Source: Methanobacteriota archaeon
Lineage (GTDB): Archaea > Methanobacteriota > Methanobacteria > Methanobacteriales > Methanobacteriaceae
DNA length: 64,000 nt
NCBI GenBank assembly: GCA_029556335.1
Contig: JAKQFA010000016.1
Span: 1 to 64,000, forward strand
Direction of reading: 5' to 3'
Position 1 is the stretch's first letter; the number at the start of each line of letters is the position of its first letter. Below, one piece after another: positions 33,916 through 42,629 of the stretch. The notes under the pieces are model-generated. The model was not told the origin of the DNA. It saw only the letters and a program-made list of their open reading frames with translations, and made no database searches. Made by a program: the position numbers and the translations under genes.

Positions 33916-34527
33916 ATGATGGGATGTGTTAATATAGAAAACACTTTAATATCAACTATTTACTCTTTGGAACCTGTGATGGCATGTATAACGCGTTTTT
34001 CTCCTAAGAAACTCATTTTGTTGCTTGAGGAGGATGCACCAGAGAAGAAGTTGGAAGCAGAGCGCATGCTCATTGAAACAGTTGGTCGGGTCATGGAAAT
34101 CACGACCCAGCTAACCAGTATCTACGAGGTGGTGAAGATAGCCCAGGACACCGCTGAGGTCATTGAGGCAGAAAATGCCCAGGGAAGGATGGTGGTGGTG
34201 AATATCAGCGGCGGCCGCAAACCCCAGGCACTAGGGGCCCTGTTCGGCTGCTACGCCCGTCACAAAATGGTGGAGAGGATCGTGTACGTCACCGAGGAAG
34301 ACGGTGAAGTTGTGGATCTGCCCATCCTCAACTTCGGCATCTCCAAGACCAAACTCATGGTACTGGAGGAACTAAAAAAAGGAGACACCTCGGTGAAGAA
34401 TCTGGCCCAAAAAATCGGTATCAGCCGGGGCATGACCTACAACCATATCCGGGAGCTGCGGGAGATGGGATTCATAGACTCTCAGCAACTGGAGATAACC
34501 TCCGCCGGGGAACTGGCCATCATCTGA
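33916..34527 (+). CDS. Csa3-like CARF-HTH regulator
   Basis: About 203 residues. The N-terminal CARF domain has NTLISTIYSLEPVMACITRF and the glycine loop VVNISGGRKPQALGALF, a nucleotide-binding signature that in Csa3 proteins detects cyclic oligoadenylate. A winged helix follows (about 145-203: KTKLMVLEELKKGDTSVKNLAQKIG). In other archaea Csa3 controls CRISPR adaptation and cas genes. No cas gene or array is seen in the window, so this copy is an orphan. The start is uncertain: ATG at 33916 or 33919, or TTG at 33877. The ABC-class ATPase gene begins 54 bases later, so the two may be cotranscribed. Confidence 0.8.
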   Translation: MMGCVNIENTLISTIYSLEPVMACITRFSPKKLILLLEEDAPEKKLEAERMLIETVGRVMEITTQLTSIYEVVKIAQDTAEVIEAENAQGRMVVVNISGGRKPQALGALFGCYARHKMVERIVYVTEEDGEVVDLPILNFGISKTKLMVLEELKKGDTSVKNLAQKIGISRGMTYNHIRELREMGFIDSQQLEITSAGELAII

Positions 34528-34581
34528 ATACAACTACATTTTATTCTTCTTCTTATTCTTTCAAATCTAGGGGTGCGGGTT

Positions 34582-36273
34582 ATGAAGGATGACCACTACT
34601 TAGCTAGGATCCTGGGAAGAATCCATGGCCGGGGCTACAAGGCCTACCAGGACCTGCGTGGTAGCTACCAGTTTAACCAGTTCACCCTCCACGTAGACCA
34701 TGTGCAACGGGACCCCTACGCCAGTCCCTCCCATTTACGGGTGGAGGTGGAGGACCACCACTATCCACCTCACTTTTTCAGCACCTCCATCCGGAGGGTG
34801 GCACTGGAGGATTATATAGCACGGTCCTTCCAGAGGAGCATCCACGCCCATCTGACCCGTCCAAGGGGCAGTGGCCGGAGTGGTGTAATGAGGATTGATG
34901 CCGGAGGCCAGGAAATCCTGGAGCGAAGCTGCGTGAACATAAATCCTGAAAACCTGGAAATACGCTTTACACTGGGCTTATCAGCGAAGGGCAGGAAAAT
35001 AATGGGGGAAGATACAAAAAAGATTCTAGTGGAGATTTTACCCCATATTGTAGATGATTCCTGTTTTTTCACCGGGAACCCGGAGGTGGAATCCCACCTC
35101 CACCTGGCTGAAGATGCCCAGGCCATCCGGGAGGAATTGTATATAGAGGGATTAGTGGCCTTTATAGCCAATGGCTCCACACTACCCCGTCGTAGCGGAA
35201 TTTGCTCCCAACCCCTAAGTGGAGCAGTACCCTTCAAATCCCCGGAATCATTAAGGATATCCCTTAATTCTCCTAACCAGGGCTTAATAACTGGTATGGG
35301 CATCCCAGAGGGAGTGACCCTCATCGTGGGAGGGGGTTACCATGGTAAATCCACCCTCCTCCAGGCTGTGGAAGCAGGGGTCTACAACCACCTCCCAGGG
35401 GACGGCCGGGAACTGGTGGTCACCAGGGAATCTGCAGTTAAAATCCGTGCCGAAGATGGTCGCAGCATCCAGAAAACCGATATTAACTCTTTCATCCATG
35501 AACCGCCCTTCATGAAGAGCACCAAGGAATTCTCCACCCAGAATGCTTCGGGCTCCACCAGCCAGGCCGCTAACATTGTGGAAGCCCTGGAAGCAGGTTC
35601 TCAGCTTCTGCTCTTTGACGAGGACACCTCAGCTACCAATTTTATGATCAGAGATGAAAGAATGCAGGCCCTGGTTAAATCCAACCAAGAACCCATAACC
35701 CCCTACTTGGACCGTGTTCAGGAGTTATATGACCAGGAGGGAGTTTCCACAGTCATGGTTATGGGTGGATCCGGAGATTACTTTGAGGTGGCCCACACCA
35801 TCATCATGATGGATTGCTACCAACCCCACAACCGAACCCTGGAAGCCCGGAAGGTGGCCCAGCAAATACCCACTGGCCGCAGCCGAGAGGTACCGTACCC
35901 TTTCTCCTACCGGCACCGCACGCCACTGAAGGAGAGTATAAATCCCTACCGAGGCCGGAGGATGAAGATATCCAATCGGGGTAAGGACACCATACTCCTG
36001 GGCAGTGACACCATCGACCTTTCCCAGGTGAAACAGTTGGTGGACCCCAGCCAGACCCGGGCCCTGGCCTACGCCTTGTACCATGCCCAAAAGTACATGG
36101 ATGGCCACAGCACCCTCCGGGAGATACTCTCAAGGCTGGAAGCTGATCTGGAAAGGAAGGGCCTGGATGTTCTCAGCCCACCGGGACGTGAAAATCCCCC
36201 GGATTTAGCAGGGTTTCGCCCCTTTGAATTAGCAGCTGCTTTGAACCGTCTGCGCAGTCTAAGTATAAAATAA
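34582..36273 (+). CDS. Predicted ABC-class ATPase
   Basis: 563 residues of the family named predicted ATPase of the ABC class. The N-terminal 220 residues (ILGRIHGRGYKAYQDLRGSYQF) are specific to it. Walker A is GGGYHGKSTLLQ near residue 250, and QLLLFDEDTSATNFMIRD (near 345) is Walker B with a bound Thr/Ser. There is no membrane part, so it is not a transporter. Its function is unknown; related ATPases act on nucleic acids. SD GGGGTG lies 6 bases before the ATG at 34582. It follows the Csa3-like gene. Confidence 0.85.
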   Translation: MKDDHYLARILGRIHGRGYKAYQDLRGSYQFNQFTLHVDHVQRDPYASPSHLRVEVEDHHYPPHFFSTSIRRVALEDYIARSFQRSIHAHLTRPRGSGRSGVMRIDAGGQEILERSCVNINPENLEIRFTLGLSAKGRKIMGEDTKKILVEILPHIVDDSCFFTGNPEVESHLHLAEDAQAIREELYIEGLVAFIANGSTLPRRSGICSQPLSGAVPFKSPESLRISLNSPNQGLITGMGIPEGVTLIVGGGYHGKSTLLQAVEAGVYNHLPGDGRELVVTRESAVKIRAEDGRSIQKTDINSFIHEPPFMKSTKEFSTQNASGSTSQAANIVEALEAGSQLLLFDEDTSATNFMIRDERMQALVKSNQEPITPYLDRVQELYDQEGVSTVMVMGGSGDYFEVAHTIIMMDCYQPHNRTLEARKVAQQIPTGRSREVPYPFSYRHRTPLKESINPYRGRRMKISNRGKDTILLGSDTIDLSQVKQLVDPSQTRALAYALYHAQKYMDGHSTLREILSRLEADLERKGLDVLSPPGRENPPDLAGFRPFELAAALNRLRSLSIK

Positions 36274-36286
36274 GAATCTATCAGAA

Positions 36287-36703
36287 TCAAACACTGTCCA
36301 GGTCGGGCAGGTAGGGCTTGATATCAAGCACCGGGGATCCGTCCAGGGCATCCAGCCCCCGCACAGTCAACACCGGGCCTTCACGTTTAATCAGATCCAC
36401 CATGGTTAGGCCAATGGGATTGGGACGTGGCGGGGCCCGAGTGGAAAATATGCCTCTTTTCTTGGTACGGCCATGGGGAACCACCTTCATTAGGGGGTCC
36501 TCGGCCCGGTCAAACCAGTATATGATGATGAGCTGATGATACCCTTCCACCCCCTCCAGGGCTTCCTCAAATTCAGGCTGGATTATGATCTCTGATAACT
36601 CCGCCTGGTTCCGGCCCTGATGTGGTGCTTCACCCCGACTTTTGTAGGGTGATTTCACGGTGCCAATGGTAGTAAGCTCCATTTTTCGCTTGTAGCTATC
36701 CAT
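36287..36703 (-). CDS. trmO: tRNA m6t6A methyltransferase TrmO (TsaA/YaeB family)
   Basis: 138 residues; the SAM-binding beta-barrel family that methylates N6 of t6A37 in tRNA. The core motif STRAPPRPNPIGLTMV is seen, then LDALDGSPVLDIKPYLP. TTIGTVKSPY begins the fold after a short leader. Convergent with the ABC-class ATPase gene (13 bases between stops). The ATG is at 36703. Established knowledge from bacterial and archaeal TrmO proteins supports the reaction; the present protein is not tested. Confidence 0.87.
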   Translation of the reverse strand: MDSYKRKMELTTIGTVKSPYKSRGEAPHQGRNQAELSEIIIQPEFEEALEGVEGYHQLIIIYWFDRAEDPLMKVVPHGRTKKRGIFSTRAPPRPNPIGLTMVDLIKREGPVLTVRGLDALDGSPVLDIKPYLPDLDSV

Positions 36704-36827
36704 TTCTTTTTCTCCCCTATACTATCACTTAGTTTATGGTGACTAATAAAAATTTATGCTAGGAACTATCATAGGTATCAATTAGAAGATTTCCATTAAA
36801 AATAGCGTTAAGGATTGGTGATAACAG

Positions 36828-37541
36828 ATGTCTCTTGCCTTAAGATGGTATCCACCTGCCTGGGTGCAGATTAAAACCAGGGAAAAAACTATCTACCTGG
36901 ACCCCTCCTACTTGAAGAAATATTTTAAGGACCATCCTACCGCCAGGGAATACTCCAACTGGCCTGATGAGGTGGATGGACTACCTGATGACCTGGAAAA
37001 GGCTGACATTATCTTGGTAACCCATCATCATAAGGACCATGTGAAGAAGGTAACCGTGGACAGGATAAGTGGCCCTGATACCCTGATCATGGCACCCGGG
37101 AGGGTGGAGAAAGCCCTGGGCAACAGGGTAAGGGTGGTGGCGCCTGGTGATGAACTGGAACTGGATGAAGTGAAGATCAAGGTGGTGCCAGCATACAACA
37201 CACCAGAAGGCAGCTCAACCCGCAAGTTCCACAAACTAGGAGAAGGAGTGGGGTACCTCCTTGAAATAGAAGGCCACGTTATCTACCACGCCGGGGACAC
37301 AGACCTCATCCCAGAGATGGATGGACTGGGACCAGTTGACGTGGCATTCCTCCCCATTGGCGGCACCTACACCATGAACGTAGAAGAAGCAGCCCAGGCT
37401 GCCTTAAGGATCCAGCCCTCCCTGGTGGTTCCCATCCACCACCTGCAAGCAGATCCCCAGGACTTACAAGTGGAACTCCGGGGTGGAGGCATGAAGGTAA
37501 GGGTCCTGAGGACAGGGGAGCTCCTAATGATTGGGGAGTAA
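36828..37541 (+). CDS. Metallo-beta-lactamase-fold hydrolase
   Basis: 237 residues. HxHxDH occurs as THHHKDHVKK, later zinc ligands lie in YHAGDTDLI and PIHHLQ, and the start ALRWYPPAWVQIKTREKTIYLDP is common in the UPF0173-like group of archaeal MBL proteins. The substrate is unknown. GGTGAT lies 5 bases before the ATG at 36828. It is not adjacent to a helper gene and appears monocistronic. Confidence 0.87.
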   Translation: MSLALRWYPPAWVQIKTREKTIYLDPSYLKKYFKDHPTAREYSNWPDEVDGLPDDLEKADIILVTHHHKDHVKKVTVDRISGPDTLIMAPGRVEKALGNRVRVVAPGDELELDEVKIKVVPAYNTPEGSSTRKFHKLGEGVGYLLEIEGHVIYHAGDTDLIPEMDGLGPVDVAFLPIGGTYTMNVEEAAQAALRIQPSLVVPIHHLQADPQDLQVELRGGGMKVRVLRTGELLMIGE

Positions 37542-37626
37542 GTTTATAACCAAAAAAAGGTCTAACAACCATTGTAGTTGTAAATTATTTCTTGTGTAAT
37601 ACCTAACTATGCCATTTGATTGGGGT

Positions 37627-38319
37627 TCACCTGTTTAACTGGGGGTTTTCTTCATCACTGATTTCAAGGAGGGCCTCTACTACCAGTTTTCTCTTCCTTC
37701 TATCCTGGCTTTCAAGGGCCTTCAGGAGTCCGGGAACTGCGAGTCTGTCCAGTTCCACCAGGGAGTCCTGGGCGTACTGGCGTAAGATGTCATCCCCATT
37801 CTCTAATAGGTAGATTAGTGGATCCACCGCCCTTTTGTCATTCAAACGTCCCAGGCTGCGGGCTGCCCTCCGGCGGAGAGCTGCATCATCACTGGAAAGA
37901 GCCCTGATCAGTAGGGGAAGGGCACGGGCATCCTTCAAAGCACCTAACTTCCGTGCGGCCTCCCTCTTCTCCAGGAGATCTCCCCCCTCCAGGAGACTCA
38001 TGAACTTAGCCACCTCATCTCCTTCACGGGGGTTGAAGGCTTCCTCCACCCGGATGGCGAATTGGAAGTCCAGATCAGTGAGACCATCCCTGTCATGGGT
38101 GAAGATGGTGATCTCCACCTGCCCCCATTCCAAATCAATTTCAGGGTGGTGCTGCAGGTCCTCGGCCACCTCCCCCACCCGGCGGGTGAATTCAAGGGCA
38201 CTGGCGAAGTTAACGAATTGGTACGATCCCACCAGGTGATGGTTTTCTATGATCTTCCAGTTCTCGAGTTGAGCAGACCTTTCCTCTATCTCTTCCTGGT
38301 TTAAAAGTTCTGGTAACAT
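37627..38319 (-). CDS. Pterin-4a-carbinolamine dehydratase fused to HEAT repeats
   Basis: About 230 residues. Residues 1-95 form a PCD/DCoH fold: LLNQEEIEERSAQLENWKI, then LQHHPEIDLEWG with H57-H58-P59 and the FTHD around H75, the conserved catalytic histidines. From about 105 to 225 come four HEAT units (REAARKLGALKDARALPLLI, LRRRAARSLGRLND and so on). PCD dehydrates 4a-hydroxy-pterins; in a methanogen the target may be a tetrahydropterin derivative (inference). AAGGTG lies 9 bases before the ATG at 38319; ATG at 38337 and TTG at 38370 are in frame. It follows a flavodoxin gene by 47 bases on the same strand. Confidence 0.83.
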   Translation of the reverse strand: MLPELLNQEEIEERSAQLENWKIIENHHLVGSYQFVNFASALEFTRRVGEVAEDLQHHPEIDLEWGQVEITIFTHDRDGLTDLDFQFAIRVEEAFNPREGDEVAKFMSLLEGGDLLEKREAARKLGALKDARALPLLIRALSSDDAALRRRAARSLGRLNDKRAVDPLIYLLENGDDILRQYAQDSLVELDRLAVPGLLKALESQDRRKRKLVVEALLEISDEENPQLNR

Positions 38320-38366
38320 AAAATCTTGCACCTTCATGGCTTGGTATAGAATAATAGGATGTTTTT

Positions 38367-38849
38367 TCAAATCAGGCTCTTAGCAAACTCTTCTGCATTT
38401 TTAAGGTCTTCGGTGTTTGGTCGGCCTTTATTCATTCCTCCAAACAGTCTAAGGAAACTGTTGGTGTTAAAGCCTTTACATTGGAATTCATCTATAACCG
38501 TATAACCTTTGGATACAAGCTTTTCCCTGAGTTTAGAATGATCTTTTGCTGATTTAGATTTCCCGGTTATTCCTGCAGTTGAAAAAATGAATGCATTCTT
38601 ATTATTCACTTCCGGTATTACATCAGCTAGTTCAAGTAGAGATTCGTCGTGTTTTGCACTGTAAATCCCTGAACCAAACCCTACAAGGTCATACTCTTGA
38701 AGTTCATCAGGATTAATTTGATCCGGCATTTTTATTTCTGCATTAAGAACTTCTGCCATTACTTTAGCTATTTTTTCTGTATTATGGTGGTGGTATGAGT
38801 ACAAAACTAATAGAGATTTACCACGACCCTTGAACCTATTGTTCTCCAT
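38367..38849 (-). CDS. Flavodoxin-family protein
   Basis: 160 residues with the flavodoxin fold: SLLVLYSYHHHNTEKIAKVM carries the FMN-phosphate-binding turn (HHHNTEK), and GFGSGIYSAKHDES is the second loop. It would carry electrons on FMN for a redox partner. Upstream of the PCD-HEAT gene on the same strand, and cotranscription is possible. It starts a more AT-rich stretch of the window that continues to 46 kb. The ATG at 38849 is preceded by AGGG at about 8 bases. Confidence 0.85.
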   Translation of the reverse strand: MENNRFKGRGKSLLVLYSYHHHNTEKIAKVMAEVLNAEIKMPDQINPDELQEYDLVGFGSGIYSAKHDESLLELADVIPEVNNKNAFIFSTAGITGKSKSAKDHSKLREKLVSKGYTVIDEFQCKGFNTNSFLRLFGGMNKGRPNTEDLKNAEEFAKSLI

Positions 38850-38975
38850 TATTATCCCTCTAATCTAATTAACCATATCCAACAATTAGATCCCCAATTA
38901 ATAAAATACTGAGCTAATATGAATGTCCAGCATCATGTCAGCCAGGATTTATTTTACCAAATGGTAATTTAATTC

Positions 38976-39728
38976 TCAACTCCTCTTTGCATTATGTTTT
39001 TCTAAGCTTAACTGAATCACAGATGGATTGAATCCTTTAACTATAAGCCACACTGCAAATACCATTTCCTGCACATGTATCGGCACTCCCAATAATGCAT
39101 AGGGGGAGGCTAGCATGAAAAGAATATCATTCCCAAAATCAAAGCCTATTCCAACGCCAAAAATACCAAGCAATCCATATAACACTGCTAATGCGGCTCC
39201 AATTAATCCCCAAGCTGATAACCACCGTGGAACTAGTTTGGATTGGTATAACACATAATTAAGGGCCATGCTTCCTAACCCAAATAAGATTAAACATCCC
39301 AATAAAATAGCCCAACTTTGTAGTGCCAAGAGTAAGGTGCCTAATGCAGGGTAAAATGAAGCATCAACTGCTCCTGCGGCGTATTTCTGGCTTACGGTTA
39401 ACATTACCAGAAGACTCATAGCACTGAGAACATAGAGAACGTTCTCGAATGTTCTCAAAACAACATATCCCAGGGCTAAGCTTTCAATATACTTCCTAAG
39501 AATGGGGAATAACATAAAGGAAGTGGCAACCGCTGAAATAGCAGCAATTAAAAAAAACAATACCCCTACTATCAATCCACTTCCATGTGCAGAAATGCCT
39601 GTAAGATAATTGGGAGCTTCTAGAATCGAACCTATAAAGACCGAGCCTAAAATGGACGCTACCGTGGCACTTATAAATAATACTCCCACCGTTACTCCGG
39701 TCTTTCTATATGGATCCACATTTTTCAA
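38976..39728 (-). CDS. DUF4386-family membrane protein
   Basis: 250 residues with about six hydrophobic helices. The pattern KTGVTVGVLFISATVASILGS, YVVLRTFENVLYVLSAMSLL and KLVPRWLSAWGLIGAAL is that of DUF4386, a membrane family of unknown role often next to redox or regulatory genes. No catalytic residues. Followed 50 bases upstream by another membrane-protein gene on the same strand. AT-rich. Related proteins are found in Firmicutes and archaea, so a transferred origin is possible (inference). Confidence 0.82.
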   Translation of the reverse strand: MKNVDPYRKTGVTVGVLFISATVASILGSVFIGSILEAPNYLTGISAHGSGLIVGVLFFLIAAISAVATSFMLFPILRKYIESLALGYVVLRTFENVLYVLSAMSLLVMLTVSQKYAAGAVDASFYPALGTLLLALQSWAILLGCLILFGLGSMALNYVLYQSKLVPRWLSAWGLIGAALAVLYGLLGIFGVGIGFDFGNDILFMLASPYALLGVPIHVQEMVFAVWLIVKGFNPSVIQLSLEKHNAKRS

Positions 39729-39778
39729 CTCCTATCCCTTTTGAAGTTTAAAATAAAAAAAATAAATCCAGAATATTG

Positions 39779-40669
39779 TTATTCCAGATTTAATTTGATG
39801 GAGCCAATTCTAGGGGCCAGGTAGTTGTACAGAAGCGCAATTAATGCGGTTTCTATGAAGTACACTACGAAGTTGGATATGAATTCTCCATAGTTCTTGG
39901 ACAGGATACCAGATATAAGCCCTAACAAGGTGAAGACAAGGGCCACTGATAGGGCGGTGGGTAGTACGGGTATATGTTTAAGTTCATGTAGGCTTCCAGT
40001 TATTTGACCGAATTCTAACTGTATTTTTGCTACCCTACTGACCAGGTAGTTGTAGAATAGTGCAAATAAGGCGTTCCAGATGAATCCAAACACGAATGCC
40101 ATTATAGGCAGCCCGATTATTAAAACCAGCGAGACTATTGCCTCTGCTACTCCAATTCCCGGCCCAGTGGGTATGGCCACTCCGGATGCAGTTAAATTGG
40201 CTGTTATGCTGGCTGCTTCGGGCATGGTGCCCATGGCACCAATCAATGAGAAAAGGGGTGAAATCACCGCTGCCAGCACTAATCCCAGGATAAAAGCCCA
40301 TACTGCCCCGATAGCTGACAGGATCAGGGAAAATGGAACCACTGGAATATTTTCTACTTCATTACCCACCAGTTCTAACTTCACACCACCCAATCTGGGG
40401 ACTAATACGTTGTAGAGCATCACCGAGAAGAAACTCATTACTATAGTGCTGAAAAACGCCCCTATGGGAAGGAGCACAATCAGGGGTATTCCTACTCCAG
40501 TTACCAGGTTAAAGTGTCCTAGCTCTGGGATTACCCCTGCAACTTGTACAATGGTGAGTCCAATTAACATCACTACTGCAGCAACAAATCCCAAAACTGC
40601 ATATATCGAAGCTGTCATCCTAGTAAAGGGTGCCAGCTTAATCCCTTTAATTTCTTTAATATTCATCAT
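39779..40669 (-). CDS. Membrane protein with internal triplicated segment
   Basis: 296 residues, about six to seven hydrophobic helices in three related blocks. Each block ends in a similar hydrophilic string: LYNVLVPRLGGVKLELV, FYNYLVSRVAKIQLEFG and LYNYLAPRIGSIKLNLE; after the first two comes a loop ending in IPVVPFSLIL or IPVLPTALSV. The protein therefore arose by repeat duplication. I do not know the family. The frame starts at 40669 (MMNIKEIKG). An internal four-residue motif of Asn and Pro may face the inside. Function unknown. Confidence 0.75.
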   Translation of the reverse strand: MMNIKEIKGIKLAPFTRMTASIYAVLGFVAAVVMLIGLTIVQVAGVIPELGHFNLVTGVGIPLIVLLPIGAFFSTIVMSFFSVMLYNVLVPRLGGVKLELVGNEVENIPVVPFSLILSAIGAVWAFILGLVLAAVISPLFSLIGAMGTMPEAASITANLTASGVAIPTGPGIGVAEAIVSLVLIIGLPIMAFVFGFIWNALFALFYNYLVSRVAKIQLEFGQITGSLHELKHIPVLPTALSVALVFTLLGLISGILSKNYGEFISNFVVYFIETALIALLYNYLAPRIGSIKLNLE

Positions 40670-40954
40670 CCTAATTTACCTCCCATCTGAATTACAAATC
40701 CAGATGATACTTTTTTTATAATTCACAATTTTAATCAACTATTTTCATTTTCATGAATCATTGACTACTTAATTCTTGTTTAAACTCTTAAAAGTAGTTA
40801 TTCCAAATTTTCCTCACATTACTGTGGGATTTCCCTCCAAATTCAATCCAAAAGTTTGGAGAAGGCTTGTTCATAAAAATAAAAAAAACGTTTTAGGGAA
40901 CTCTTTAATAAAAAATTCTTAATAACAAACTGGGTATGAAAAGAATATTATGGT

Positions 40955-41284
40955 TTATTCCCTGGTTATCATCAGAAGTAACGCTAATGCTGTGAATTCA
41001 AGTCCTAAAAATATTAATAGAATAACAGAGTTTAGCAGCGATTCTGGAACGTTAAATATGAAATATACTGAAAATAAAATGTTTTGGATTAAAAAAAGTG
41101 ATGTGAATAGAACCAAGGTGGTGGTGAATTTGGACTTTACTTTACGGTACCTTCCCAGGTACACATAGAGCATACCTACTAAAAGACAGATATTTGCCAC
41201 ACTCGTTATTAAAGCCGAATACTTAACCAGCAACAACAAAGTAGGTAACATAATTGGCATTCCCGTGAAATTTTCCAGCAACAT
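40955..41284 (-). CDS. Small membrane protein paired with HTH regulator
   Basis: 109 residues with three or four hydrophobic helices and little else (KSKFTTTLVLFTSLFLIQNILFSVYFIFNVPESLL). It follows the HTH gene at 41307-41600 by 22 bases on the same strand. Pairs of a small winged-helix protein and a membrane protein of this kind are common in archaea; the membrane partner probably senses or is controlled with the regulator. The family is not identified with certainty. Confidence 0.65.
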   Translation of the reverse strand: MLLENFTGMPIMLPTLLLLVKYSALITSVANICLLVGMLYVYLGRYRKVKSKFTTTLVLFTSLFLIQNILFSVYFIFNVPESLLNSVILLIFLGLEFTALALLLMITRE

Positions 41285-41306
41285 TTTTTTTACCTTCGCT
41301 TACTAA

Positions 41307-41600
41307 TTATTTATCCTCATTTTCCTTAAATTCTTCCCAGATTTCTAAGAAGGTATCATAAACACTTTCCATCTCATCAGAAAGAAAATATAATGCACCA
41401 TATGTTTCTCCAGTTGATTTTACTAAATTATTTTCCTTTAAAACATCTATATGGTGTCTTATAGTTTTGTAGTCAAGTGAAAGTTTCTGTGCAAGTTTGT
41501 TAGCATTATATGGCCTATTGTTGAGTTCAAGTATTATACGGGCACGGTTTTCTCCGCCTTTACTCCCGGCTATTAACCACCACAAAAATACTTTGTTCAT
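41307..41600 (-). CDS. Winged-helix transcriptional regulator (ArsR-like)
   Basis: 97 residues: NRARIILELNNRPYNANKLAQKLSLDYKTIRHHIDVLKENNLVKST is a winged HTH, with DYKTIRHHIDVL as the recognition helix. The KVFLWWLIAGSKGGENRARI start matches small archaeal regulators of this group. No metal-binding cysteines. It controls its own gene or the downstream membrane protein (inference). ATG at 41600 has weak AGGAG at 8 bases. Confidence 0.78.
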   Translation of the reverse strand: MNKVFLWWLIAGSKGGENRARIILELNNRPYNANKLAQKLSLDYKTIRHHIDVLKENNLVKSTGETYGALYFLSDEMESVYDTFLEIWEEFKENEDK

Positions 41601-41980
41601 AGGAACTCCTGTAAATTCATGATCAAAGAATTATAAGCTCTATTAATATCTTTCAAATTAACTCGATAATAAATTTATTCATACTTAAATCTTCTCTGTG
41701 CTAAACCGGTTCAATAAGACTCTTTCTTGAAGCTTCTGGGCAACTTCATAGGTGTCGCCAGTGTTGGAAGATGGAATAATAGTGTCTTCGTGAAATGGAA
41801 GAGACTATCAACTCTTACCTGTCCGCAATGTAAAACGTGAATTTTTATAATCATTTTCTGTCGTCTATTCGTTTGGTTGTGGTTCGTCCTATAATAGCCA
41901 CTAACAGTTCGTTGTTTATTTTATGGAATGGAACATGATGGGTTTACATTTGCCCGCAGGGGACGAAATGAATTAAACAC
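41601..41980. other. Intergenic gap, no gene recognised
   Basis: 380 bases, AT-rich with several short T/A runs. I see no reading frame with a ribosome binding site, no inverted repeat of note and no tRNA. It may include decayed sequence between the HTH pair and the nitroreductase gene. Confidence 0.4.
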
Positions 41981-42493
41981 CTATTTAAACTTTTCAAAAC
42001 ACAATATTTCATTTAACTCCTTTCTCGGTCTGGGGTCAGGATTTTCATCGGCATAGCCCAGTGTAAACATTGCTGGCACCCTTATTTCATCCGGTATATC
42101 CAAGACTTTTTTTACTGCTTCTTCATCATATGCGCCCAACCAGCAGGTTCCCAGTCCCAGTTCGGTGGCTTCTAATATCATGAAAGAAACAGCGATGGAT
42201 AGATCCACAGTGTAAGCAAGTTGACCGCAGGGCATCAGTCTTTCTGATTCTGTGGAGCATCCCACAATGGTGGCTGGTGCCTGGCCCACGAATTTCTGTC
42301 CATTAGCAGCTTCCACCAATTTATCCCGGGTTTCCTGGTCTTTAACAACTATAAATTTCCATTCTTGCCTGTTTGCGGCGGATGGTGCGATTCTGGCAGC
42401 TTCTAATATTTTTTCGAGTTTCTCATCCTCAACTGCTGTGGTTTTATAATTTCTTATGCTTCTTCGTTGACTTATCGCTTCAAAGACATCCAT
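41981..42493 (-). CDS. Nitroreductase-family FMN enzyme
   Basis: 170 residues of the NfsB/SagB-like nitroreductase fold. The start MDVFEAISQRRSIRNYK gives the FMN-contact RRSIR, then APSAANRQEWKFIVV and ATELGLGTCWLGAYDEE. Family members reduce nitro groups, quinones or flavins with NAD(P)H or other donors. It is the last gene of the redox stretch downstream of the TetR gene but has its own TATA box at 42551-42573. No ferredoxin domain is fused. Confidence 0.87.
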   Translation of the reverse strand: MDVFEAISQRRSIRNYKTTAVEDEKLEKILEAARIAPSAANRQEWKFIVVKDQETRDKLVEAANGQKFVGQAPATIVGCSTESERLMPCGQLAYTVDLSIAVSFMILEATELGLGTCWLGAYDEEAVKKVLDIPDEIRVPAMFTLGYADENPDPRPRKELNEILCFEKFK

Positions 42494-42550
42494 TTTATTA
42501 ACCTCCTTTTATTAAAATATTTCTAAATTCAGCGTATTGTAAATAATAAA

Positions 42551-42573
42551 AAATAATTATATAATTATATAAA
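42551..42573 (-). promoter_or_regulatory. A/T-rich TATA region for the nitroreductase gene
   Basis: On the minus strand ATTTATATAATTATATAATT is a double TATA-like element, about 60 bases before the ATG at 42493. It shows the nitroreductase may be expressed separately from the upstream genes. Confidence 0.4.
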
Positions 42574-42629
42574 TCCATTTCCAGCCAGAATCAGCAGCTT
42601 CGATATTGGATTTAGTCATCTAAGTCTTC

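Noticed and set aside
36287..36703. Possible tRNA-threonylcarbamoyl transfer (TsaB/D) enzyme
   Set aside because: The TsaA name is historical; the fold and STRAPPRPNPIG motif are those of TrmO.
41601..41980. tRNA or small gene in the gap before the nitroreductase gene
   Set aside because: No cloverleaf, no T-loop GTTCGA-type segment and no usable start.
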